In this document: piece after piece, positions 18,948 through 26,579 of the stretch
Position numbering within the stretch: the stretch's first letter is position 1
Layout: each line of letters starts with the position of its first letter
NCBI GenBank assembly: GCA_028709385.1
Contig: JAQVXD010000005.1
Coordinates: 1 to 64,000 of the forward strand
Source of the DNA: Fermentimonas sp.
GTDB taxonomy: Bacteria; Bacteroidota; Bacteroidia; Bacteroidales; Dysgonomonadaceae
Reading direction: 5' to 3'
Length of the DNA: 64,000 nucleotides
Notes under the pieces: generated by a model
What the model saw: only the letters and a program-made list of their open reading frames with translations
What the model was told of the DNA's origin: nothing
Database searches by the model: none
Position numbers and translations under genes: made by a program

Positions 18948-20869
18948 GAAGAACTTCAGTTTTATTCATATTCTGTTTATCAGTTTTATCCCATCTGTTT
19001 AGCAATAATCCATCTTTTATTGCTTTTGAAGAATCAGGAGGTTTAAATGATACAATCCGTCTGGATGAGGTAGTTGTTACCGGTACAATGCCTAAAGTAA
19101 ATCTTCGCAATGTACCAATGAGTATCTCGGTAGTTTCCGGAAATAAAATTACCGGAAGAATGCAACCCTCACTCCTACCCTTGCTAACTGAGGAAGTACC
19201 CGGACTATTCATCTCTCAACGCGGTGTGATGGGATATGGCGTTGCGGCAGGAGCTGCCGGTGGAATGAGTATACGAGGTATAGGAGGTTCGCCCACTTCG
19301 GGGGTTTTAGTGCTGATTGACGGACATCCGCAATATATGGGACTTATGGGGCATCCTCTGGCAGACAGTTACCAGTCGATGATGACAGAACGGGTAGAAG
19401 TTGTTCGCGGACCCGCATCTGTACTATATGGCTCAAATGCTATGGGTGGCGTTATTAATATAATCACCAAAAAACATAAAACCGATGGCCGTCATAAATC
19501 CGCTCAGATTTCATACGGAAGCTATAACTCGTTGAATGCTGAAGTATCCGACGGAATGAGAAAAAATCATTTCTATACTAATGGTAGTCTGGGCTATAGC
19601 CATTCCGACGGTCACAGAGATAATATGGATTTTGAACAGTTCACCGGATATGCCAAGGCAGGTTACGATTTCACGGGTAACTGGAGTAGTTTTATTGATC
19701 TAAATCTGTCAAAAACTTTGAGTTCGAACCCGGGCCCCGTATCAAGTCCGATTATTGATAACGATGCTGATATCCTGCGCGGAGTAGCATCCGCATCTTT
19801 GGAAAATGATTATGTCAACACTTCAGGTGCAGTGAAGTTATTCTACAATTTCGGTACTCACAAGATTAATGACGGTTACCAGTCTTTTATAACGCCAACC
19901 CAACCGGGGGTGCCTCCAGAGCATCGTTTTCGCTCAAATGACCAAATGTTTGGTGTATCAGCCTATCAGTCATACAGCTTCTTTGAAGGGAACAAAACAA
20001 CCGCCGGGGTTGATCTACAACGATTTGGAGGCAAAGCTTGGAATAAATTTCCTGAAAATCCTGCAAGAGATTCAACTCAGGTGAATATACATGTAAATAA
20101 TGTTGCAGGTTACCTTAATATGCAGCAAACGGTTCTGGATAACAGATTGACACTAAATGCAGGAATAAGACTTGATCATCACAAGATAAACGGATCGGAA
20201 TGGATTCCACAGTTTGGAATAAGCTTCACACCCACAGTATACACTTCGCTGAAAGCAATTGTCAGCAAAGGTTTCAGGAACCCCACAATCAGAGAGATGT
20301 ATATGTTTCCTCCCCGTAATCCAAATTTAGAAGCAGAAAGACTTATGAATTACGAAATATCACTGCTTCAATCGATTCCGGAGACAGGAGTAAGTCTGGG
20401 TGCTAATCTTTTCTATATCAAAGGTGATAATTTTATCCAGGTTCAAATTGTGGAAGGAAGACCTTTGAACGTCAATTCTGGAGATATTGAAAACAAAGGT
20501 ATTGAATTGACCGCTAACTATAATGCAACAGAAGATCTAAGATTCTCAGCAAATTACAGTCTGCTGAATATGATTCATAAGATATTAGGAGCTCCTGAAC
20601 ATAAGCTTTATATAAGTGGGAATTATACAATTGAGAAGTGGCACTTTTCTACCGGCATGCAGTATTTGGGAAATCTGTATACATCAGTAAGACCAGAACC
20701 TATTACTGAAAATGCATGGCTTTGGAATGCCAGAATTAACTTTGCAGCTCTTGAATGGCTTGATATCTTCGTAAGAGGAGAAAATTTGCTTGGTCAGGAA
20801 TATGAAATAAACGCCGGTTACCCTATGCCGGGTGCAACCGTTTTCGGAGGATTACGGATCGATTTATAA
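18944..20869 (+). CDS. TonB-dependent receptor (BtuB/siderophore-receptor-like, not SusC type)
   Basis: The start at 18944 overlaps the previous stop by four bases and gives a good signal peptide; the in-frame ATG at 18920 does not improve it. The 641-residue protein has a TonB box (LDEVVVTGT), a plug domain (MSIRGIGGSPTSGVLVLIDG, VEVVRGPASVLYGSNAMGGVINIITKK split over the plug end) and a 22-strand-type barrel ending in GGLRIDL. It lacks the carboxypeptidase-like domain and the great length of SusC proteins, which points to a small ligand such as a cofactor, metal chelate or base. The genetic coupling to an ECF S component and a phosphoribosyltransferase is its most informative feature. Confidence 0.9.
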   Translation: MRRTSVLFIFCLSVLSHLFSNNPSFIAFEESGGLNDTIRLDEVVVTGTMPKVNLRNVPMSISVVSGNKITGRMQPSLLPLLTEEVPGLFISQRGVMGYGVAAGAAGGMSIRGIGGSPTSGVLVLIDGHPQYMGLMGHPLADSYQSMMTERVEVVRGPASVLYGSNAMGGVINIITKKHKTDGRHKSAQISYGSYNSLNAEVSDGMRKNHFYTNGSLGYSHSDGHRDNMDFEQFTGYAKAGYDFTGNWSSFIDLNLSKTLSSNPGPVSSPIIDNDADILRGVASASLENDYVNTSGAVKLFYNFGTHKINDGYQSFITPTQPGVPPEHRFRSNDQMFGVSAYQSYSFFEGNKTTAGVDLQRFGGKAWNKFPENPARDSTQVNIHVNNVAGYLNMQQTVLDNRLTLNAGIRLDHHKINGSEWIPQFGISFTPTVYTSLKAIVSKGFRNPTIREMYMFPPRNPNLEAERLMNYEISLLQSIPETGVSLGANLFYIKGDNFIQVQIVEGRPLNVNSGDIENKGIELTANYNATEDLRFSANYSLLNMIHKILGAPEHKLYISGNYTIEKWHFSTGMQYLGNLYTSVRPEPITENAWLWNARINFAALEWLDIFVRGENLLGQEYEINAGYPMPGATVFGGLRIDL

Positions 20870-20967
20870 ATAATCGAAATTAAAATGTAGACTTAAAGTG
20901 GTATCATAAATACCTGTGTTGAGATTATCAGAACTGAAAACTGAATCATCGAAAAAAAATAAATATT

Positions 20968-21909
20968 ATGGACAGACGGAAATTTTTACGTTCAGTAGCC
21001 CTTACAGGAGCTGCAATTACTACTATGAAAGAAGCTGATGCCATGAGCATACTCTCACAATCGTTTCAAACCACTAATGCCGCTGCCAAATATGATTTGG
21101 TTGCCGTTATGGGTGGAGAACCTGAAGCTATGTTTCGCAAAGCTATCGAAGAGATGGGAGGAATGAAAAACTTCATCAGCAAAGGCGATAAAGTGTGTAT
21201 AAAGCCCAATATTGGTTGGGATCAGCCTGTTGAGATGGGTGCAAACACTAATCCTAAACTTGTTACTGAAATTATCAAACAATGTTTTGAAGCGGGTGCA
21301 TCTGAAGTTAAGGTTTTTGATCACACTTGTGATGACTGGCGCAAATCGTATGCTAACAGCGGTATAGAAGATGCAGCGAGAAAAGCGGGTGCAGAAGTTT
21401 TGCCTGCTCATCAGGAGTCTTACTACAAGACTGTTTCCATACCAAAGGGCAGGAACCTGAAAACTGCAAAGATTCACCAGGCTATTGTGGACAGTGATAA
21501 GTGGATAAATGTTCCAATACTTAAAAATCATGGTGGGGCACAACTTACCATTTCAATGAAAAACTATATGGGTATTGTTTGGGACAGAGGTTTTTTCCAC
21601 GCAAACGACTTACAACAATGTATTGCAGATATATGCACCTATGAGAAGAGACCTGTATTGAATATTGTTGATGCTTACCGGCTGATGAAAACAAGCGGAC
21701 CCAGAGGCAGATCGCTTTCTGATGTTGTTCTTTCAAAAGGGTTGTTTATGTCTCAGGACATTGTCGCAGCTGACACTGCAGCCGCAAACTTCTTCAATCA
21801 GGCTCGTGAAATGCCGCTTGAAAATGTAACACATATTTCAAAGGCTCAGCAGCTGGGACTGGGAACTATGGACCTCGATAAAATCAATATCAGAAGAGTT
21901 CGGATATAA
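20968..21909 (+). CDS. Tat-exported DUF362-domain protein
   Basis: This 313-residue protein begins with a twin-arginine signal (MDRRKFLRSVALTGAA). The rest matches DUF362: KVCIKPNIGWDQP, a Rossmann-like segment EAGASEVKVFDHT, INVPILKNHGGAQLTISMKN and DIVAADTAAANFF. DUF362 proteins are often found with ferredoxin-type proteins, but their reaction is not established. Here the partner is the membrane polyferredoxin just downstream. Tat export suggests it acquires a cofactor in the cytoplasm, although no CxxC cluster motif is present in this copy. Confidence 0.85.
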   Translation: MDRRKFLRSVALTGAAITTMKEADAMSILSQSFQTTNAAAKYDLVAVMGGEPEAMFRKAIEEMGGMKNFISKGDKVCIKPNIGWDQPVEMGANTNPKLVTEIIKQCFEAGASEVKVFDHTCDDWRKSYANSGIEDAARKAGAEVLPAHQESYYKTVSIPKGRNLKTAKIHQAIVDSDKWINVPILKNHGGAQLTISMKNYMGIVWDRGFFHANDLQQCIADICTYEKRPVLNIVDAYRLMKTSGPRGRSLSDVVLSKGLFMSQDIVAADTAAANFFNQAREMPLENVTHISKAQQLGLGTMDLDKINIRRVRI

Positions 21910-21942
21910 TTTTAATCTAAGATTAATTGTCTCACAATTACA

Positions 21943-21973
21943 CCAATAACCCGGATTAAAATCGGGTTATTGG
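21943..21973 (+). other. Perfect 11-bp hairpin between the DUF362 and polyferredoxin genes
   Basis: Arms 21943-21953 and 21963-21973 pair perfectly around a 9-base loop. No T-run follows. It may be an attenuator or an mRNA end-protecting element inside the operon. Confidence 0.45.
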
Positions 21974-22016
21974 CATGTAATCAAACTTATGGAAAACTAA
22001 TCTAAAAGAGAGCATC

Positions 22017-23621
22017 ATGCTTAAAAAAATTCGTGTAACACTATCTGTCATAATTCTAACCCTGGTTACCCTCTATTTTTTGGATTTTAGGGGGTTTATA
22101 CCTGAGGGCTTAAAATTTCTTACAGAGATACAATTCATCCCTGCACTTCTTTCTTTAAATGTCATAATACTACTGTCTCTCTTATTACTAACCCTCCTTT
22201 TTGGAAGAGTTTATTGTTCTTCTATCTGTCCTATGGGCGTTTACCAGGATTTTGCAGCGTGGTTATCAAAGAAATTCAATAAAAAAAAGAGGTACAAGTA
22301 CAGTAAGGCTAAAAACATCCTTCGCTGGAGTGTTTTGGGAACTACAGTTGTCGCATTCATAGTAGGATTTAATTTTTTGGTTGGTCTGCTCGACCCTTAC
22401 GGTGCTTACGGAAGGATAGTAACACACCTTTTCAGGCCTGGTTATCTGGCAGGTAACAATCTTCTTGAGACAATCTTTACTTCATTTGGCAATTATTCGT
22501 TTTATAAAGTAAGTATCTATACTTTAAGCGTTTCATCAATGATTATAGCCTTAATCACACTTTTCGTAATCGGCTATATGGCATGGAGAGGCGGAAGGAC
22601 ATATTGCAACACAATTTGTCCGGTTGGAACTACTCTCGGTTTTTTAAGCAAATACTCACTCTTCAAAATTCAGTTTGTTGACGAGAAATGCAACATGTGC
22701 GGACTCTGTTCAATGAAATGCAAATCATCATGCATTGATTCAAAGAATAAAGAAATTGATTACAGCAGATGTGTAACATGTTTCAACTGTATTGAAGTCT
22801 GCAACCGTGATGCAATGAAATACAAAATTGTTAAACGAAAGAAGGAACAGATTGCACAAGCGATGCCTGCTTATACTTACATTAAAGAAAAAGCACCTCA
22901 AAATTCTTCAACTTCAGAGAAGTTAGCCCATTCTAAAGAAGCAGTAAAAACGGTGAATGAATCCAAGCGTCGATTCCTCTCAGCTTCACTGGTTACGGGA
23001 CTTGCTGCAAGTAAGCTGCTGGCTCAACAGATTTCAGGAGATATTCTTCCAAAAAGAGAACTTAAAAGGCAGATCCCTATCGCTCCTCCCGGGGCTCTTT
23101 CATTTGACCATCTGCGTGAGAAATGTATATCATGCCATTTATGTGTAAGCAAATGCCCCTCTAGAGTGATCAAACCGGCACTGCTGGAATATGGTCTTGG
23201 AGGGATAATGCAACCAAAGTTGTATTTTGACAAGGGTTTTTGTAATTATGATTGCACCGTATGCGGAGATGTGTGCCCGACAGGTGCGATACTACCGTTA
23301 ACAGTTGAAGAAAAAAATCACACACAAATGGGACAAGTGCAATTTATACTTGAAAACTGTATTGTATATTACGACGAGACAAGTTGCGGTGCCTGCTCAG
23401 AACACTGTCCTACTCAGGCAGTTCACATGGTTCCATACAAAGGGCACCTTACAATACCCGAAACAGATACTTCAATATGTGTAGGATGCGGTGGCTGTGA
23501 GTATGTATGCCCTGCCATTCCCTTTAAGGCGATATATGTGGAAGGAATTGACACGCACAATATCATAGAAATAGAGCATGATGAGGTTGAGGAGATTGTG
23601 ATAGATGATTTCGGGTTCTGA
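22017..23621 (+). CDS. NapH/NosR-like membrane polyferredoxin fused to a periplasmic-type ferredoxin
   Basis: This 534-residue protein has about four N-terminal membrane helices with two CxxxCP motifs (VYCSSICPMG at 66-74, and TYCNTICPVG). A bis-cluster region follows (CNMCGLCSMKC, CVTCFNCIEVC). Residues 315-335 then look like a second, internal twin-arginine signal (SKRRFLSASL, Arg 318-319). At least three more Cys-rich cluster motifs follow (CISCHLCVSKCP, CGACSEHCP, CVGCGGCEYVCP). It looks like a fusion of a NapH-type quinol-side electron carrier with a NapG/NapF-like ferredoxin. It should pass electrons from the membrane pool to an exported acceptor, perhaps the neighbouring DUF362 protein. 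Confidence 0.88.
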   Translation: MLKKIRVTLSVIILTLVTLYFLDFRGFIPEGLKFLTEIQFIPALLSLNVIILLSLLLLTLLFGRVYCSSICPMGVYQDFAAWLSKKFNKKKRYKYSKAKNILRWSVLGTTVVAFIVGFNFLVGLLDPYGAYGRIVTHLFRPGYLAGNNLLETIFTSFGNYSFYKVSIYTLSVSSMIIALITLFVIGYMAWRGGRTYCNTICPVGTTLGFLSKYSLFKIQFVDEKCNMCGLCSMKCKSSCIDSKNKEIDYSRCVTCFNCIEVCNRDAMKYKIVKRKKEQIAQAMPAYTYIKEKAPQNSSTSEKLAHSKEAVKTVNESKRRFLSASLVTGLAASKLLAQQISGDILPKRELKRQIPIAPPGALSFDHLREKCISCHLCVSKCPSRVIKPALLEYGLGGIMQPKLYFDKGFCNYDCTVCGDVCPTGAILPLTVEEKNHTQMGQVQFILENCIVYYDETSCGACSEHCPTQAVHMVPYKGHLTIPETDTSICVGCGGCEYVCPAIPFKAIYVEGIDTHNIIEIEHDEVEEIVIDDFGF

Positions 23622-23623
23622 GT

Positions 23624-26164
23624 TCACTTTTTATTTTTAATGATATCATTGAAAGTGACTGGATAATCCTCATTGAGCAATGACCGGTACTCTTTAGCAA
23701 AGGACTTGTAAACTTCATAAGACTGTCCCCCTTTTCCCTCTTTATGAAGAGCCTTGCATTTAATAAACAGGGCTTCTTCATTAAGGGAATCAAATGACAT
23801 TAGAGTGTCGGCAAGAAGAATCTGCATTTGATAATTCTTTGAAAACTTTGGCTGTTTAATTTGCTCCAATAAAAAATTAATAATTAGATTTACATAATTA
23901 GATTTGTAAGTATCTAACCAATCAACCTCTACATCTGATAAAAAATTACCTTTATTAAGTAATCCAATAACTTCTATAAGTTCATCCTCTTTAAGCTCCA
24001 TTCTAGGATGTGATATGATATTATTAATTAGCAAATAGTCACAAAATATATCAGATGAAATATTGAAACTCCAAAGAGAATTTTCATTTATAAGCTCAAG
24101 ACCTTTAATCCCTGCAATATAGGTTCTTAGCTTGGAAATATTCACGTTTCTGTTATTTCTGGCACTCTTCTCATTTTTATTATACCATAAAGTCTCATCT
24201 AACCTTTTAGAAGAAATGCCATTACCTGAGTTTACTGTGTTTAAGAAGATTATTAAAAAAAGATGTTTCAAAGTTGGAGACATTTCATTTGATATAATAT
24301 TTCCTTCATAATCATACAGCTGAAAATTTCCGTGCATGATTATTGAGGATTTCCGGTTTTGTTCTTCTTTATATAGTATATCTGTTCTAAAAATTGATTT
24401 ATAATCGTCGTTAATTGCATTATCTGACTTCTTCCTTAGTTTTCTTTTTGATGCGATGACTATACCAACACTTATTATAATTAAAACGATGAGTAATAAT
24501 ATTCTTATATTACTTTTATTCACATTTTTAATTACAGGTTCAACCTGAATCACATCATCTATCATAAGAGGAGGGTATGCCATTGAGTAAATAGCTATAT
24601 CGGTTTTATTTGCTGTGACCACAAACATCTTCCCTGACTCATTGTGTAAATAAATATTTGCCCATGATTCTGTATCAAGAAAGTTGTATTCAATAGAATC
24701 AGGATAAATAACATGAGTCGGTTCGTATATTCCATTTCTTATGAGACGCAACTGAGTGTTATATTTAGTGCGATCATAAACCAGAGTATAAAAACCTGTA
24801 GTGTCACTATCTAATACAAGAGATTCTATTGGAACATAAGACGTTTCAAACGGCTTATACTCAGCAATCTTTTCAAAATTATTAGTGTTGATGTCAAAAG
24901 CATACAGATCGTTAAAGGATTTTGGCATAACCTCCTGTCGCCCCGATTTACTTCCATAACCTCCAAATACCAATAACGTTTCACTATCCAGGAATCCGGT
25001 TGCGGCAAGGTAGCGTGGTTCAATCTGATTTATCCTCTCATATTCAGACCACAGATCTTTTTTTGGATCATAATTGTATACTACACTATTGTATCGATAT
25101 TGACCGTAACCAAACATTACTACAAGTGAACTATCAGTGGGTGAAAAAAATTTGTTGTGATGAGCAAAATTGGCTTCTTCCATTGTTGTAGGATTTGCCG
25201 ACCAGCTCTTTGAAGAGAAATTGAATCTGCTTATGCCCAGCTGATCAAGATTATATGACCATATTTCATCGGTATAAGGATTGAAAATTACATGTTTCTC
25301 GTTGAGCTCACCGTAAGGTTTACCGGATAAATATGGAATAGTATCAAAGTGGTCGGTTGTTAGGTTATAACTTATAATTTTGTCAACATCAACAAAATAG
25401 AGATATGAATTTTCAGGGTCACCTGCAACTCCATAAAACTTCTGAAGAGTAAACTGTCTCAAATTATTCCAGATAAGATGTGAATCAATTAGCCATTCCG
25501 GATTTTGTACTACAGCAATCGCATTTACAATTTTGTCATAGGTTTTGGTATCTCCATGTTTAGAAAGTGGCCAATTTCGCAATTCAGCTCCACTAACATC
25601 AGAAATCGTAATATTTCTTAGAGTCATAGGACAAACATCCGTAGTCTGGAATGGATCTTCATTGCATAATCCAAAAAACAATTTATAATTATCTACACTC
25701 TGAGTTTGAATATTGACCGATTTTGTGACATCTGAAATTGATAATGATACTACTTTTTTCTCCAAATTAAGTCCAAATACAAACTTCATCCAAGTATCAA
25801 ACTGGAAATCCGGCAATTCAGATTTATGAAATGTAAATAATATTTCATCCTTAAACACAAGAGAAAAGGTGTTTGTATCTGATCCAAGATTAGCAATAAG
25901 ATCAAAATTATCAGAATCGTCTGTGATGATTCTAAAGATGTAACCATAATGCCCGTCACCTTGTCTGAAATTAAGATCAAAGTCAACTGTTATCCCTCCA
26001 TTAGCTTTGAGCGATTCATAAGGAGTGAGATTTAAAGAGGTTCGTTTATCTTGCACAGCTTCACCTGATGTAAAATAAAGACCTGCCAAACCATTTGTTT
26101 CCTGAGACAAACAGACTATTGAAATAATAAATGAAATAATACTTATTGAAAAACGTTTTTTCAT
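23624..26164 (-). CDS. One-component transmembrane regulator: kelch-like sensor, single TM helix, winged-helix plus BTAD output
   Basis: This 846-residue protein begins with a signal peptide (to about residue 20). A lectin/LamG-like beta region follows (about 25-215), then a kelch-type beta-propeller (about 230-520, repeats such as LVVMFGYGQYRYNSVVYNYD and LLVFGGYGSKSGR). One membrane helix is at about 551-571 (IRILLLIVLIIISVGIVIA), followed by a basic stop-transfer segment. The cytoplasmic part has an OmpR-like winged helix (about 620-700, SSKRLDETLWYNKNEKSARN) and a helical region resembling the bacterial transcriptional activator domain of SARP regulators (to the end). No kinase or receiver is present. 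It is divergent from PUL2 and is the only candidate regulator for that locus. Its stop lies 2 bases from the convergent polyferredoxin stop. Confidence 0.8.
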   Translation of the reverse strand: MKKRFSISIISFIISIVCLSQETNGLAGLYFTSGEAVQDKRTSLNLTPYESLKANGGITVDFDLNFRQGDGHYGYIFRIITDDSDNFDLIANLGSDTNTFSLVFKDEILFTFHKSELPDFQFDTWMKFVFGLNLEKKVVSLSISDVTKSVNIQTQSVDNYKLFFGLCNEDPFQTTDVCPMTLRNITISDVSGAELRNWPLSKHGDTKTYDKIVNAIAVVQNPEWLIDSHLIWNNLRQFTLQKFYGVAGDPENSYLYFVDVDKIISYNLTTDHFDTIPYLSGKPYGELNEKHVIFNPYTDEIWSYNLDQLGISRFNFSSKSWSANPTTMEEANFAHHNKFFSPTDSSLVVMFGYGQYRYNSVVYNYDPKKDLWSEYERINQIEPRYLAATGFLDSETLLVFGGYGSKSGRQEVMPKSFNDLYAFDINTNNFEKIAEYKPFETSYVPIESLVLDSDTTGFYTLVYDRTKYNTQLRLIRNGIYEPTHVIYPDSIEYNFLDTESWANIYLHNESGKMFVVTANKTDIAIYSMAYPPLMIDDVIQVEPVIKNVNKSNIRILLLIVLIIISVGIVIASKRKLRKKSDNAINDDYKSIFRTDILYKEEQNRKSSIIMHGNFQLYDYEGNIISNEMSPTLKHLFLIIFLNTVNSGNGISSKRLDETLWYNKNEKSARNNRNVNISKLRTYIAGIKGLELINENSLWSFNISSDIFCDYLLINNIISHPRMELKEDELIEVIGLLNKGNFLSDVEVDWLDTYKSNYVNLIINFLLEQIKQPKFSKNYQMQILLADTLMSFDSLNEEALFIKCKALHKEGKGGQSYEVYKSFAKEYRSLLNEDYPVTFNDIIKNKK

Positions 26165-26246
26165 TATTGAACAAGTGAAACAGCTGAATAAATAGAAAAA
26201 TTAAAGTTAAAAGACTAGTTATTTACTTTACTTATTTAATCGATTA

Positions 26247-26277
26247 CAAATATAATCAGAAGAGAGTTCAATTCAAA
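26247..26277 (-). promoter_or_regulatory. Housekeeping promoter of the kelch-BTAD regulator
   Basis: Read on the minus strand, TTTG (26274-26277), 19 bases, then TATATTTG (26247-26254) match the Bacteroidota -33/-7 consensus exactly. The regulator ATG at 26164 is about 75 bases beyond the expected start point. Confidence 0.75.
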
Positions 26278-26396
26278 ATGGAATTTAGTTAATTCAATGC
26301 CTGATAGACGACTATAAAAATCACTTTTAAACTTAATTTATATATAATAAACTGTATAAACTGGAAAAGCATAGTACTAAAACAAATATTACAAAA

Positions 26397-26423
26397 ATGT
26401 TAACTTGAAATTTAGTATGTTAA
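26397..26423. repeat. Direct repeat ATGTTAA, 20-base period, candidate activator site
   Basis: ATGTTAA occurs at 26397-26403 and again at 26417-26423, two helical turns apart. SARP-type winged-helix activators are known to use direct heptamer repeats on one face of DNA, usually with 11- or 22-base spacing. The match in design is suggestive only, because the region is AT-rich. Confidence 0.35.
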
Positions 26424-26579
26424 AATAAAGCCATTTACCAATTATATCTTTCCGTTAATTCATAATTAACACTAATTTTAATCAGCTTGAACTATATTAG
26501 AAGAAAATTTCAAATATTTTTTTTAAAAAAAAAGTAAGAATAAATGATTTATAAATTTATTGACTAATAATTATTCATT

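Larger units (their letters stand above)
26165..26579. promoter_or_regulatory. 415-base divergent regulatory region between the regulator and PUL2
   Basis: This gap carries no gene and is very AT-rich. It holds a complete housekeeping-type promoter facing the regulator. On the PUL2-facing strand there is no TTTG tetramer from 26281 to 26579, so no standard promoter for PUL2 is seen. Also present are a direct repeat of ATGTTAA (26397-26403 and 26417-26423) and an inverted repeat GTTAAT-N5-ATTAAC (26454-26470). Activator-dependent transcription of PUL2 is inferred. Confidence 0.6.

Noticed and set aside
21055-21543. 162-residue minus-strand reading frame
   Set aside because: It is antisense to the DUF362 gene and has no recognisable motif.
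23619-23626. Overlap or fusion between the polyferredoxin and regulator genes
   Set aside because: The genes are on opposite strands and their stops are 2 bases apart; this is merely a tight convergent end.
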